Positions 37,840 to 46,818 of a stretch of DNA of 64,000 nucleotides are shown here, in pieces (position 1 is the first letter of the stretch; each line of letters opens with the position of its first letter). A program made the position numbers and the translations under genes. Under the pieces are notes generated by a model, which was given only the letters and a program-made list of their open reading frames with translations, was not told the DNA's origin and made no database searches. This DNA is from an uncultured Tidjanibacter sp. (lineage in GTDB: Bacteria > Bacteroidota > Bacteroidia > Bacteroidales > Rikenellaceae): NCBI GenBank assembly GCA_947852905.1, contig CANTVF010000002.1, positions 186,001-250,000 of the forward strand, read 5' to 3'.

Positions 37840-38586
37840 CTACTGTTCGAAGAATCCCTGCGCTACCAGATCATCGAAATATTTGCGTGAAAAGGCCACG
37901 TTATCGGCTTTCGGATAACGCCGCTCGGTAAAAATCCTCGCCAGATTGGGAAGTCCGTTGACAGCCAACAGCTCTGCGGTTTCTGCCGAAGCCTCCCTTT
38001 CGCGCCACAGTCGGTCGATCTCCTCAGGCGTATAGTCGGTATAGGTATCGTAATGCACGACAGCATCGACCGGCAGACGGTCGGTAAGCGGCGGCATCTG
38101 TACAGGATACCCTACCGAAACGGTCATCACAGGCATAACGCCCGCAGGCAGGCGGAGCACTCCGGCAATCTCACGCGCGTTGTAAAGCGTCGTTCCCAGA
38201 TAGCATATTCCCAGCCCGTGCGCCTCGGCTTCGAGTACGGCATTCTGCGACGCCAGCAAAGCATCCGTCACGGCGTTCATGAACCAACAGAAATTGTCGT
38301 ATCCGGGCTCGGCTCCACGCTGCCGGCACCACATGCTGAAACGATGCACGTCGGCGCAGAACGTCATCAGCACCGGCGCGGTAGTTGCAGCCGGCTGATT
38401 GAAATGGAGCGGCGCCAACTCGTCGAGCACACTCCTCGAAGTGGTGACCACTATACTGTACAGCTGCATGTTTCCGACTGTCGAAGCTCTCACGGCCGCC
38501 GCGAGAATTTCGTCCAACACCTCCTGCGGCACGGCATCGCTCCGATATTGACGTACCGACCTGTGTCCGGCTATTTCCTTTATCAT
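37840..38586 (-). CDS. Nitroreductase family protein
   Basis: FMN-dependent NAD(P)H oxidoreductase of 248 residues. The start shows the family pattern IAGHRSVRQYRSDAVPQEVLDEILAAAVRASTVGNMQ (FMN phosphate and ribityl contacts), followed by ALLASQNAVLEAEAHGLGICYLGT, the classic C-terminal FMN-binding helix. The start at 38586 directly precedes this pattern. The physiological substrate is unknown. It lies 48 bp upstream of TamL's start on the same strand. Confidence 0.88.
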   Translation of the reverse strand: MIKEIAGHRSVRQYRSDAVPQEVLDEILAAAVRASTVGNMQLYSIVVTTSRSVLDELAPLHFNQPAATTAPVLMTFCADVHRFSMWCRQRGAEPGYDNFCWFMNAVTDALLASQNAVLEAEAHGLGICYLGTTLYNAREIAGVLRLPAGVMPVMTVSVGYPVQMPPLTDRLPVDAVVHYDTYTDYTPEEIDRLWREREASAETAELLAVNGLPNLARIFTERRYPKADNVAFSRKYFDDLVAQGFFEQ

Positions 38587-38951
38587 CACAATTCGATTTT
38601 CGTTCGTTAACAGCTCCGTTTTCACCCTGTCCGACAGCAATATAACGCCCGTCGCATACGGTATCACGGTACAGATGCAAATGTAATAATTCTTTACGAC
38701 GAATCCGCCCGTAACGCCCCGAATTGCACGTTTCCATGCAATTTCGGAGATACCGTCCGACCGGCGGCACTACGCACAAGCACCTACCACGACGCATCGC
38801 CCGACCGCCGCATATGCCATACCCGAGAATCGGCATGACAAAATCCATGCATTTCCTTGTTGCAGCCAAGACAAATATTCGCTTCCGACAACACATAAAA
38901 TGCGGACAACGCTGCGACCGGCACGCAAATAATGCTAAATTTGCCTTGACT
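38587..38951. other. Divergent upstream region of the nitroreductase and dapF genes
   Basis: 365-bp gap. TACATTTG on the minus strand (38678-38685) and TAAATTTG on the plus strand (38936-38943) are -7 candidates for the two flanking genes; both lack a clear -33 TTG. The plus-strand box ends 8 nt before the dapF start codon. No gene is recognised. Confidence 0.4.
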
Positions 38952-39752
38952 ATGAAGATCGAATTCAGCAAATACGAAGGCGCAGGCAACGACTTCGTGA
39001 TAATAGACAACAGGGAAGGCATATTCTCTCCCGCCCCCGCAACCGTCGCGGCGTTGTGCGACAGACGTTTCGGCATCGGCGCGGACGGACTCATGCTGCT
39101 CGAGAACGACGGCGAAACATCATTCAGAATGAGATATTTCAACTCCGACGGTCCGGAAGCCACAATGTGCGGAAACGGCGGACGATGCATATCCCTTTTC
39201 GCCGTACACGCCGGCGCCGCCGGCGAAAACATGAGTTTCGACGCCGTGGACGGACGTCACACCGCAACCCTGCTCTCCCGCGGCGACAATGACGGCATCG
39301 TATCGCTCGGCATGACGGACGCGAGCGAGATTGTGCCGTTGCTGGACGGCTATTTCGTCGATACCGGCTCGCCGCACTACGTTCGTTTCGTACAGTCGGT
39401 CGATGAAATCGACGTTTTCACCGAAGGCCGGCGCATACGCAACCTGCCCGAAATCGTCTCGCGCGGAGGCGCCAATATCAATTTCGTGGAACGTACCGGA
39501 GACTCTCTCCGCATACGCACATACGAACGGGGCGTGGAAGACGAGACCCTCGCATGCGGTACGGGATCGGTAGCCGCAGCGATAACGGCGGCATACACCG
39601 ACCGCAACGGCCGTAACTCATATGCCGTCGTCACCCGCGGAGGCGGTCTGACGGTCACCTTCGATTTCAGAAACGGACGTTACACGAACATAAAACTGAC
39701 CGGTCCGGCACGCCGCACGTTCACCGGATGTTTCGACACGGAAAATTTTTAA
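38952..39752 (+). CDS. dapF: Diaminopimelate epimerase
   Basis: Converts LL- to meso-diaminopimelate for lysine and peptidoglycan. The 266-residue protein has both catalytic cysteines in context: ATMCGNGGRC in the first half and LACGTGSVAAA in the second. The start KYEGAGNDFVIIDN is invariant in the family and fixes the start at 38952. Motif FGIGADGLMLL and VDTGSPHYVRF are also present. It stands as a single gene. Confidence 0.97.
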   Translation: MKIEFSKYEGAGNDFVIIDNREGIFSPAPATVAALCDRRFGIGADGLMLLENDGETSFRMRYFNSDGPEATMCGNGGRCISLFAVHAGAAGENMSFDAVDGRHTATLLSRGDNDGIVSLGMTDASEIVPLLDGYFVDTGSPHYVRFVQSVDEIDVFTEGRRIRNLPEIVSRGGANINFVERTGDSLRIRTYERGVEDETLACGTGSVAAAITAAYTDRNGRNSYAVVTRGGGLTVTFDFRNGRYTNIKLTGPARRTFTGCFDTENF

Positions 39753-39938
39753 CCGCCACCCTGACTCACGTTCGGAAAAAATTTCTATCATTGCAATCGG
39801 AATAGGCGACAACGGCCATTTACATAACTACATGCGGCACGGATTATGCTGCTTACGGTACGAAGTACGCTGCATTGGAAAGGAACGTATAAGACAGAAT
39901 ATCCCGATAAGTGTAAAAATTTCATTCTCAACGCTACG

Positions 39939-40142
39939 ATGAAATCCACAAAAGATTTCCGCACGACCGGCGAAAGGTTCTATGCGGAAGATTCGCGCAG
40001 GGGCACCAAGCTGGCGCCTGCAAAGAAAAGCGGCAAAGAACGCATCTCCCTGTACGACGAAGAGGAGGACGAAGAACTGCTCTCGGCACCGAAAAAAGAA
40101 TCGGTACTCGACTATTTCGACGATAACGAAGAAGAACTGTAA
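39939..40142 (+). CDS. Small acidic hypothetical protein
   Basis: A 67-residue protein with a basic N-terminal half (KSTKDFRTTGERFYAEDSRR, KKSGKER) and an acidic C-terminal half (DEEEDEELL, YFDDNEEEL). The bipolar charge suggests a binding or scaffolding peptide, perhaps to nucleic acid or ribosome, but this is only inference. The start is set at 39939 because the sequence upstream within the open frame lacks compositional bias; the longer frame from 39846 would give 98 residues. No domain is recognised. Confidence 0.55.
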   Translation: MKSTKDFRTTGERFYAEDSRRGTKLAPAKKSGKERISLYDEEEDEELLSAPKKESVLDYFDDNEEEL

Positions 40143-40212
40143 TACGTTCCGGACGATTTCGTAGTTGCGAACCGCAGACCACGGAAAATTACCGGCCGTC
40201 ACAAAAATATCG

Positions 40213-40240
40213 GGTTTTCCCGCCGGACGGGAAAGCCTCC
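40213..40240 (+). terminator. Possible terminator after the small acidic gene
   Basis: 10-bp stem with one wobble (40213-40222 with 40228-40237) with a 5-nt loop, followed by a moderately T-rich stretch and 14 bp before the next start codon. Confidence 0.4.
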
Positions 40241-40253
40241 TTTCGATTTTACC

Positions 40254-41132
40254 ATGATAAAACGAGACACGAGATTCATAATGGCAGGCGATTGTGCAAC
40301 GCGCATAAGCGACACCCGCCGCGGAGACCGCACCATAATATTACTGCACGGTTATCTGGAATCGCTCGACGTTTGGGACGATTTCTCGACATTGCTGGCG
40401 CCGCACATGCGGGTAGTGTCCATAGACCTGCCCGGTCACGGCGTATCACAGGTGAAAGGTACGGTGCACACCATGGAATTTCTCGCCGACACGGTACGTG
40501 CGGCCATGCAGACGCTCGAAATAGACAAGGCCGTGATCGCCGGCCACTCCATGGGCGGATACGTCGCGCTCGAATTAATGCGCAAATATCCCGAAGCCGC
40601 CGCCGGACTGATCCTCATACACTCGACTCCAGATCCGGATTCCGATAAAAAGAAGGCCGACCGAGAACGCGAGATAGAGATCATCGAAGGGGGCAAAAAA
40701 GAGCTTATCGCCAAAAGTTTCCCGCACGTCGGCTTCGCCCCGCAAAACCGCAAACGTCTGGAATGGGCCATAGAGGAACTCTCCGAACAGATCGTAATGA
40801 CGGAGGACGAAGGCATAGTAGCCATACTGCGCGGCATAAGCGGTCGCAGCGATCTCAACGAGGCCATGCGTGAAAGCACGGTTCCGCAATTGCTTATTTT
40901 CGGACGCCACGACGAATATGTCACTCCCGAAACCGCCGAAGCCACGATAGCCGCCCACCCGCAGGCAGAAGTCCTATGGCTCGAAAATTCCGGTCACATG
41001 GGCTTCATCGAGGAGCCTGAGAAAACGGCCGAAGCCGTCACCGGTTTCGTCGGCAGAATTTTCGGCGAAACGCAACCGGAGAAAAACGGCGCAGCGAACA
41101 AAGCACCGCACGACAACGATAAAACCGATTAA
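40254..41132 (+). CDS. Alpha/beta hydrolase
   Basis: A 292-residue alpha/beta-fold hydrolase. The oxyanion region is LLHGYLESLDVW, the nucleophile elbow GHSMGGYVAL carries the catalytic Ser, the Asp lies in FGRHDEYV, and the His in ENSGHMGFIEEP. The C-terminus after about 265 is a charged tail. The substrate is unknown; the pattern resembles small ester/lactone hydrolases such as the BioH/MenH/YbfF group. Its stop codon overlaps the start of the next gene by one base (TAATG). Confidence 0.88.
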   Translation: MIKRDTRFIMAGDCATRISDTRRGDRTIILLHGYLESLDVWDDFSTLLAPHMRVVSIDLPGHGVSQVKGTVHTMEFLADTVRAAMQTLEIDKAVIAGHSMGGYVALELMRKYPEAAAGLILIHSTPDPDSDKKKADREREIEIIEGGKKELIAKSFPHVGFAPQNRKRLEWAIEELSEQIVMTEDEGIVAILRGISGRSDLNEAMRESTVPQLLIFGRHDEYVTPETAEATIAAHPQAEVLWLENSGHMGFIEEPEKTAEAVTGFVGRIFGETQPEKNGAANKAPHDNDKTD

Positions 41133-41350
41133 TGTCTACAACGAACATCATAACCAAGTTGAGAAATGCAGCGAGCCGTTTTTCCGTAACGGATTTCGCC
41201 GTATTCAAGATATGCCTGATCGTTATAGGCGTACTGCTGGGTGCATATTTCAGCGCATTTTTCATGCGGCATATCGCCGTCGTCTGGATAGTCGCCGCCG
41301 TAACATATATCGCGATAATGATACGACTGATACGCAATTACCGTAGATGA
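41132..41350 (+). CDS. Small two-helix membrane protein
   Basis: A 72-residue protein with two hydrophobic helices at about 22-45 (FAVFKICLIVIGVLLGAYFSAFF) and 49-64 (AVVWIVAAVTYIAIMI), and basic ends (RLIRNYRR). It shares one base with the stop of the preceding hydrolase, so translation is coupled. No family is recognised. A terminator follows. Confidence 0.7.
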   Translation: MSTTNIITKLRNAASRFSVTDFAVFKICLIVIGVLLGAYFSAFFMRHIAVVWIVAAVTYIAIMIRLIRNYRR

Positions 41351-41412
41351 ACTTTCAGGAAAGGCTGATCGGATATCGCAGCCGCCGGCAAATTGCCGTA
41401 TCGTGTTTTTAC

Positions 41413-41443
41413 AACGTCATGGTGTTACCGTGACGTTTTTTTG
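41413..41443 (+). terminator. Terminator of the hydrolase/membrane-protein pair
   Basis: Stem of about 9 bp (41414-41422 with 41428-41436) around a 5-nt loop, ending in a run of seven T. Confidence 0.9.
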
Positions 41444-41445
41444 CA

Positions 41446-41680
41446 TACCTTTGTGCCGCCGCGGAAAAGACGCGGAAGTGGAAAGATTTGGCCGCTTGCA
41501 AACCACGTAAAAAAATCGCTAAAGAAGCAGCAGTTATTCTTTAGGTACCGACCTCCCGGTTGCGGGACGTCACATTTACAACAGCCAATTATTTCCATTT
41601 TAAAATTTATTGTACAACAGGGCGGCTGCGCGACGGCCGTTCAGCCATGTCTGCATCGCCCACAAATGATTTTAAAATGG
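41446..41680 (+). promoter_or_regulatory. Structured metK leader
   Basis: TACCTTTG (41446-41453) is a -7 candidate, which gives a leader of about 220 nt. It contains CTAAAGAA...TTCTTTAG as one hairpin, then the GAC-TCCCG / CGGGA-GTC hairpin, then a long-range pairing: the 12-nt arm 41595-41606 (CCATTTTAAAAT) is a perfect complement of 41669-41680, which contains the metK ATG (41677). Nested within it are GGGCG/CGCCC and GGCTG/CAGCC arms. The layout is what is expected of a translation-controlling riboswitch. I cannot assign it to a known SAM riboswitch class. Confidence 0.6.
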
Positions 41681-42963
41681 CATTTTTCTTTACGTCGGAA
41701 TCGGTGTCGGAAGGACACCCCGACAAAATCTCGGATCAGATTTCGGACGCCATCCTCGATGAATTCCTGCGCCGCGACCGCGAATCTAAGGTCGCGTGCG
41801 AAACGTTATGCACTACCGGCATGGTGGTCGTAGCCGGTGAGGTGCGTTCGGATGCGTATGTGGACGTGCAAAGCGTGGCACGCCGCGTCATCAACCGCAT
41901 AGGGTACACCAAAAGCGACTACATGTTCGACGGCAACTCGTGCGGCATACTGTCGGCCATACACGAACAAAGTCCCGACATAAATCAGGGCGTAGTCCGC
42001 GAAGAGGCCGAACAGGGCGCCGGCGACCAAGGCATAATGTTCGGCTATGCCTGCAACGAAACGCGCGAATACATGCCGGCCACGCTGATTCTCGCGCAGG
42101 TGATAATGAAGGAACTCGCCGTCATCCGGCGCGAACACAACGAAATGCCCTACCTGCGTCCCGATGCCAAGAGTCAGGTAACGATAGAATACGACGAAAC
42201 GGGGTGTCCTGTGCGGGTGCACACCATAGTGGTCTCCACGCAGCATGACGAATTCATCACTCCCGGCGAAGGCGTTACGGAGAAGGAAGCCGAACGTCTC
42301 ATGGGCAAACGCATCGAGGACGATGTGCGCCGCATACTGATCCCGCGCGTCAAGGCGCGTCTCAAACGTGCCAACGACAAACTCGCCGACCTCATAGGCG
42401 ACGACTATCTGCTATACGTCAACCCCACCGGAAAATTCGTCATAGGCGGCCCCCACGGAGACACCGGGCTCACCGGCCGCAAAATCATCGCCGACACATA
42501 CGGAGGCCGCGGGGCACACGGCGGAGGCGCATTCTCCGGCAAGGACTCCTCCAAAGTAGACCGCTCGGCAGCCTACGCCGCACGCCACATAGCGAAAAAC
42601 ATGGTGGCGGCAGGCATAGCCGACCAGATACTCGTGCAGCTCTCCTACGCCATAGGCATATCGCATCCGTTGAGCGTATACGTGGATACTTACGGCACGG
42701 CCAATGTGGATTACTCGGACAGTGAAATAGCCCGCAGGATAGAGAAACTGTTCGACCTTCGCCCGTCTGCCATTATCGAACGTTTCGGTCTCAAGAATCC
42801 GATTTTCGAAGCTACAGCGTCATACGGTCATTTCGGCAACCGTCCGTACAAAAAAGAGGTGACGGTATTCGAACACGGTCGCGAAGTAACGCGCGAAATA
42901 GAATTTTTCGGCTGGGAACGCCTCGACGAGGCTGACAACCTGCGCAGGGAGTTCGGCCTGTAG
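41677..42963 (+). CDS. metK: S-adenosylmethionine synthetase
   Basis: Makes SAM from methionine and ATP. The 428-residue protein has [21 protein letters not shown] at the N-terminus (ATP-binding), the hexapeptide motif [12 protein letters not shown], the phosphate-loop [19 protein letters not shown], and the end [18 protein letters not shown]. The start at 41677 is fixed by conservation of the first residues; a longer frame through the leader is rejected. About 50 bases after its stop lies repeat copy B. Confidence 0.97.
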   Translation: MAFFFTSESVSEGHPDKISDQISDAILDEFLRRDRESKVACETLCTTGMVVVAGEVRSDAYVDVQSVARRVINRIGYTKSDYMFDGNSCGILSAIHEQSPDINQGVVREEAEQGAGDQGIMFGYACNETREYMPATLILAQVIMKELAVIRREHNEMPYLRPDAKSQVTIEYDETGCPVRVHTIVVSTQHDEFITPGEGVTEKEAERLMGKRIEDDVRRILIPRVKARLKRANDKLADLIGDDYLLYVNPTGKFVIGGPHGDTGLTGRKIIADTYGGRGAHGGGAFSGKDSSKVDRSAAYAARHIAKNMVAAGIADQILVQLSYAIGISHPLSVYVDTYGTANVDYSDSEIARRIEKLFDLRPSAIIERFGLKNPIFEATASYGHFGNRPYKKEVTVFEHGREVTREIEFFGWERLDEADNLRREFGL

Positions 42964-43013
42964 GCATCCGGCATCGCACACCTTTTATTAACGGGATTCA
43001 CATCGATTAAAAG

Positions 43014-43171
43014 GCAATGTACCGTAACGGGCAATATGATGCATTACTATCGTGAATCGGGCTAAGTCATTTATCTCACCACTTTACCCACACGCTCACA
43101 GCTTTGCATCTTACCCGTTCTCACACATTTTAAAGGGGTTGCGTTAAAACTCAACGTTTTGACACAACCCC
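43014..43171 (-). repeat. Interspersed repeat, copy B (inverted)
   Basis: Same element as copies A and C, read on the minus strand and 158 bp long. The hairpin end lies at 43135-43171 (GGGGTTGTGTCAAAACG with GAGTTTTAACGCAACCCC), and the tail block ATTGCCCGTTACGGTACA is at the 43014 side. Internal blocks GAACGGGTAAGATGC and AAATGACTTAGCCCGA are conserved. It fills the space between the convergent ends of metK and the exported nitroreductase gene. Confidence 0.8.
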
Positions 43172-43194
43172 TTGCATTTACACCCGACGTACCG

Positions 43195-43785
43195 TCATTT
43201 CGGATACCCGACCGGATGCCAGAGAATTATACGCTCCCCGTCGCCGAGCTTCAGAGCCTTACGGAAAGCAGGCTCGTCCATACTGCCGCACGGTACGGTA
43301 GCCATACCAAGCGCAGTACATGCGAGGCATATGTTCTGCGACACATAGCCGGCATTTATATTAGAAAAGCTTTTCGATCCGTCTTTCGCCACAAGCACCA
43401 GATTTATCGCCGGCATGTTGCCGCGCACCTTCTGCCTGTAGTCGCCGTCGGCCACCGGTTCGAGGACCGATTTCACCGGATCGTAAACATACGCCCCGTC
43501 GGCACGCAGCACATATACCTGAATATCGCGACTGTCCATAGCGGAAGGCGCCGTACGCTTACCCGACTCAGGCCGGTTCACGCCGTTGGCAGCCCACAAC
43601 AGATCCGACAGATCCTGCAACGTTATGTCCCTGTCGGCATACTCCCTCACCGAATGACGTTCGGACAGAGAGTGCATTAGCGATTTACCGCGATCGAGGT
43701 CGGGCGCATTCAGTTTCACCGGTTTTCCGGCAAAAGATACCGAAGCCGCAGCAACGGCCAGTATCATCACTATTATCCGTTTCAT
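43195..43785 (-). CDS. Exported nitroreductase (SagB/ThcOx-like)
   Basis: A 196-residue nitroreductase-fold protein with a Sec signal peptide (IIVMILAVAAASVSFAG). The FMN-binding start is HSVREYADRDITLQDLSDLLWAANGVNRP, the SagB-type pattern SAMDSRDIQVYVL lies next, and NAGYVSQNICLACTALGMATVPCGSMD is the C-terminal FMN part. Cofactor loading of an exported flavoprotein would need folding before export or a periplasmic FMN source; this is an interesting open point. The start at 43785 precedes the signal. It is convergent with metK, with repeat copy B between. Confidence 0.85.
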   Translation of the reverse strand: MKRIIVMILAVAAASVSFAGKPVKLNAPDLDRGKSLMHSLSERHSVREYADRDITLQDLSDLLWAANGVNRPESGKRTAPSAMDSRDIQVYVLRADGAYVYDPVKSVLEPVADGDYRQKVRGNMPAINLVLVAKDGSKSFSNINAGYVSQNICLACTALGMATVPCGSMDEPAFRKALKLGDGERIILWHPVGYPK

Positions 43786-44612
43786 AATCTTATATTTTAT
43801 AAATACCGAAATACGCATTCTTACGATGCGGTAATATACGAAAATTATACCGGATTACAATATTCAGTCACGCTCCCCCCCTACGCTCCTGCCGTCACAT
43901 ACTGAATAGCAGACCCTCTCTCTGCTGACGAACAAACCTCCGGCATAACGCCGCACGTTACGCATGATCCTGCCAACGTCCGTAAAACATACAATGATAC
44001 CCCGCGACAAAGATATCTTTCGACGACATTGATCTCTACGCACCATTACGCTACTGTCGCAGAACCAGCGATTGCCGCCATCCGGAAAGCCGCTGCTGTC
44101 TGTTTCGGCTGTAATGAGGTGCAGTCAGTTCTAAATGCAAATTTCAAAAATAATAACCATGATGCCGATCTTGGATATAGTTCTCTGATCCACAACGACA
44201 GTTTGCCGTATTCACCTAATAAACAGCAGATTAACACACAGAACAATGACCCACTGCCGACGATCATATGAAATACGACGTTACAAATTATTAAAGGAAT
44301 AAAACATCAATGCATCATAAAATCTCATAACGCACGTTATGCAATATAGGCGAAAGTACACACTGCAAAACGCGCCTGCGTTTTAAAAAAAGACATATAT
44401 AGCATCTACAAACAATTTTTTACTATTTTTGCGAACGCAGGTTATGCAGCATGCCGCACGTTTAACCAGCCAGATAAGCACGACGGTTGCGCGGTAGTCC
44501 CGAAGGGAAGAGTGTCGACACGCGACAAAACAATTCGGCGGAAACAACTGCAAGGCCGAAAATTACCCAATGACAATACCTAATAAAACAGCGTAAATAT
44601 TCAAACAACACG
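43786..44612. other. Long intergenic region, no gene seen
   Basis: 827 bp between the exported nitroreductase (minus) and the three-repeat lipoprotein (plus). The plus-strand frame 44029-44271 and the minus-strand frame 43864-44046 show no domain and no consistent composition, so they are not called. TATTTTTG at 44424-44431 fits the -7 consensus on the plus strand, about 180 nt before the lipoprotein gene, without a clear -33 element. Confidence 0.4.
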
Positions 44613-45608
44613 ATGAAAAAGTTTTTTAATACCCTGACAGCAACAGCACTCATCGCAGTACTGGTTTGCTCTTTGACCTCCTGCGGGGAGAAACCTAAAA
44701 CCGAAGAGCCGACAAAACTGAAACTCGAAGTCGCCGGTACTACTACCGAAATCACACACAATTCCGTTACCGTAAACGTCACCATGCAATCCGACGTAGA
44801 AGGCTACTATTGCGCTATAGGTACCATGGAAGACAAAGCCGCTTTCGAAGCGGGTACTATGGAAGGCATAATGACCAAAACCGTATCGGATACTTCCGTA
44901 CAGTTCACCGACCTTACTCCCAAAACGGAATACACCGTTTTCCTGCAGGGATTCAAAGGCGATGAAAAAGGCAGCGTCAGCACTTGCCCCGCCACCACAG
45001 TCGAAGACCCCGACCGCGAAAGAGATCTGAAAATATCCATAGAGGTAAGCTCGGTTACCGAAGAATCAATGATTCTCAAATTCACCTACGGTGAAGACGT
45101 TGAGAAATTCAACTACGCGGTAGGAACGGCCGACGACCTCGCCGCATTCGAAGCCGGTACGCTCGAGTCGATCCGCACTCAGGATGCCGACGACAAAGAC
45201 GCCGTAGTGGGCGGTCTGGAAAAGAAAACCCAGTACACGATCTATGCACAGGCTTTCGGCGGAACTCAGAAAGGCGCCGTAGCTACGACTGAAACCACAA
45301 CTCTCAAAATAACGCTCGACGTACAGGTCGTAAACGTTACAGCCACAACCGCCGGTTTCATTTTCACTCCGGCAGACGACACGGCCAAATACAAATACAC
45401 GCTCGGAGTCGCAGAACTGTTCCCGTATTTCGAAGACGGAACGCTCACCTCCGACATCCGTTGGGAAGAGGATATGTCCAAACCTCTTGAGCTCACGGCA
45501 TCGAATCTTACTCCCGGAGACGATTACGCCATGCTTTATCAGCCGTTCGCTGAAAACGGTGCGAGAGGCACGGCTGCCTACAAAGATTTCAAGACCGACG
45601 CAGAATAA
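44613..45608 (+). CDS. Lipoprotein with three FnIII-like repeats
   Basis: A 331-residue lipoprotein (lipobox CSLTSC, Cys at about 24). The mature part is three tandem beta domains of about 95 residues, at about 36-130, 137-230 and 232-328. Each has the same order: a strand ending in Tyr-Ala-(Ile/Val)-Gly, a segment F-x-x-G-T (AAFEAGTMEGI, AAFEAGTLESI, PYFEDGTLTSD), a linker L-x-x-x-T/D-x-Y (TEYTVFLQGFKG, TQYTIYAQAFGG, DDYAMLYQPFAE) and a short KGSV/KGAV/RGTA end. The repeats resemble fibronectin type III folds. Such proteins often bind polysaccharide or other proteins at the cell surface, which is inference. A strong terminator follows; the gene appears monocistronic. Confidence 0.8.
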   Translation: MKKFFNTLTATALIAVLVCSLTSCGEKPKTEEPTKLKLEVAGTTTEITHNSVTVNVTMQSDVEGYYCAIGTMEDKAAFEAGTMEGIMTKTVSDTSVQFTDLTPKTEYTVFLQGFKGDEKGSVSTCPATTVEDPDRERDLKISIEVSSVTEESMILKFTYGEDVEKFNYAVGTADDLAAFEAGTLESIRTQDADDKDAVVGGLEKKTQYTIYAQAFGGTQKGAVATTETTTLKITLDVQVVNVTATTAGFIFTPADDTAKYKYTLGVAELFPYFEDGTLTSDIRWEEDMSKPLELTASNLTPGDDYAMLYQPFAENGARGTAAYKDFKTDAE

Positions 45609-45631
45609 ATCGGCAAATTATCATATACAAT

Positions 45632-45662
45632 AAAGACCGGCGTAATGATCGCCGGTCTTTTT
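45632..45662 (+). terminator. Terminator after the three-repeat lipoprotein
   Basis: Perfect 11-bp stem AAAGACCGGCG (45632-45642) with its complement (45650-45660) and a T-tract. Confidence 0.93.
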
Positions 45663-45754
45663 GTATTTATCCGGCAACCCGACACGACATACGGTATTGA
45701 CACGCCTACGAGCCGCACCTTAGCCATAGACGCAGATACAAAAGGTCACCAGAG

Positions 45755-45785
45755 TTTGAATCTTCGGGAAATATGATTATCTTTG
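45755..45785 (+). promoter_or_regulatory. Bacteroidota-type promoter for rpmI-rplT
   Basis: TTTG (45755-45758), exactly 19 nt, then TATCTTTG (45778-45785). The leader to rpmI is about 80 nt. Confidence 0.8.
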
Positions 45786-45871
45786 CAGGCTGTTTAACTT
45801 ATTTGTGCCGCAAGAATGATGTTGCCCGACAACGACATTAATGCGGACGTAACTATTTAAAGTTTATCGAA

Positions 45872-46066
45872 ATGCCAAAAATGAAGACAAATTCCGCTGC
45901 CAAGAAGCGCTTCGACTTCACGGGCACCGGAAAGATCAAGAGGAAACACGCTTACAAGAGCCATATCCTCACGAAGAAAACCACCAAACAGAAACGTAAC
46001 CTGACCTACTCGGCTATCGTTTCGTCCGCCGATGAGGCGAAAATCAAGAGCCTTCTCGTAAAATAG
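45872..46066 (+). CDS. rpmI: 50S ribosomal protein L35
   Basis: Ribosomal protein bL35, 64 residues, strongly basic. Family signatures are [14 protein letters not shown] at the start and [18 protein letters not shown]. It is followed by rplT as in most bacteria. The usual upstream neighbour infC is not present; a consensus promoter lies directly upstream instead. Confidence 0.97.
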   Translation: MPKMKTNSAAKKRFDFTGTGKIKRKHAYKSHILTKKTTKQKRNLTYSAIVSSADEAKIKSLLVK

Positions 46067-46218
46067 GTCTTCGGCCTTACGAAAAGGTGGTCGTCGTGCG
46101 GACAGACAAGAGCTTGCAGAAAGCCCCGCATGCGGCCGTCAATGTAAAACCAAGAATGAATTAGCCCCGAAGAGCGTGAGAGAAACACGCCGCTAACCAT
46201 TCGTAAAACTTTAAAATT
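46067..46218 (+). other. rpmI-rplT spacer with possible long-range stem
   Basis: 152-nt spacer between the two ribosomal protein genes. TCTTCGG (46068-46074) is complementary to CCGAAGA (46167-46173), closing a domain of about 92 nt that ends some 45 nt before the rplT start. L20 represses its own operon by binding mRNA in other phyla, so this could be a site of similar control. Support is limited to one visible 7-bp stem. Confidence 0.3.
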
Positions 46219-46563
46219 ATGCCAAGGTCCGTAAATGCAGTAGCATCAAGAGCCAGAAGAAAAAAAGTTTTAAAACTTGCCAAGGGTAACTTTGGATCAA
46301 GGGGAAACGTTTGGACAGTAGCCAAAAACACTGTCGAAAAAGGTCTGACCTACGCCTATGTAGGCCGTAAAAACAAGAAGAGGAACTTCCGCAGTCTGTG
46401 GATACAGCGTATCAACGCCGCAGCCCGCAGCAACGGAATGACCTATTCGGAACTCATGGGTAAACTCAAAGCGAAGGACATACGCCTCGACCGCAAAGTT
46501 CTGGCCGACCTCGCGATGAATCATCCCAAGGCATTCGAACAAGTAGTTAATACAGTAAAATAG
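46219..46563 (+). CDS. rplT: 50S ribosomal protein L20
   Basis: Ribosomal protein bL20, 114 residues, needed for early 50S assembly. [23 protein letters not shown] and [20 protein letters not shown] are family hallmarks. A terminator follows after 30 bp. Confidence 0.97.
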   Translation: MPRSVNAVASRARRKKVLKLAKGNFGSRGNVWTVAKNTVEKGLTYAYVGRKNKKRNFRSLWIQRINAAARSNGMTYSELMGKLKAKDIRLDRKVLADLAMNHPKAFEQVVNTVK

Positions 46564-46593
46564 CGGACTGCCGTAAGGTTGTCTCGCAACGGA

Positions 46594-46630
46594 AACACCC
46601 CGCAGCCATACGGTTACGGGGTGTTCTTTT
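46594..46630 (+). terminator. Terminator of rpmI-rplT
   Basis: 9-bp stem AACACCCCG (46594-46602) with CGGGGTGTT (46617-46625), followed by a T-rich tract. Confidence 0.9.
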
Positions 46631-46818
46631 GCGAGCATCACGCCAACAGACGCTTCAAATTGTCCGAACAATAACCGTGTACAGCACATCCGATAGTGAA
46701 GCCATTAACACACGAAACTCCGACGCTCGAAAACAAAAAACAGACAGCATATTAATCGCGAAGTTTACCAATCGTTGCACTGTTTTTGCTGTAAACGACC
46801 AATAAAAACATTCAAGAC

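Noticed and set aside
41446..41600. Known SAM-I or SAM-II riboswitch in the metK leader
   Set aside because: The conserved core sequences of these classes were not found by eye; the leader is reported as unassigned structure instead.
44029..44271. 80-codon plus-strand frame in the long gap before the three-repeat lipoprotein
   Set aside because: No domain, no promoter or ribosome-binding site close to it, composition like intergenic DNA.
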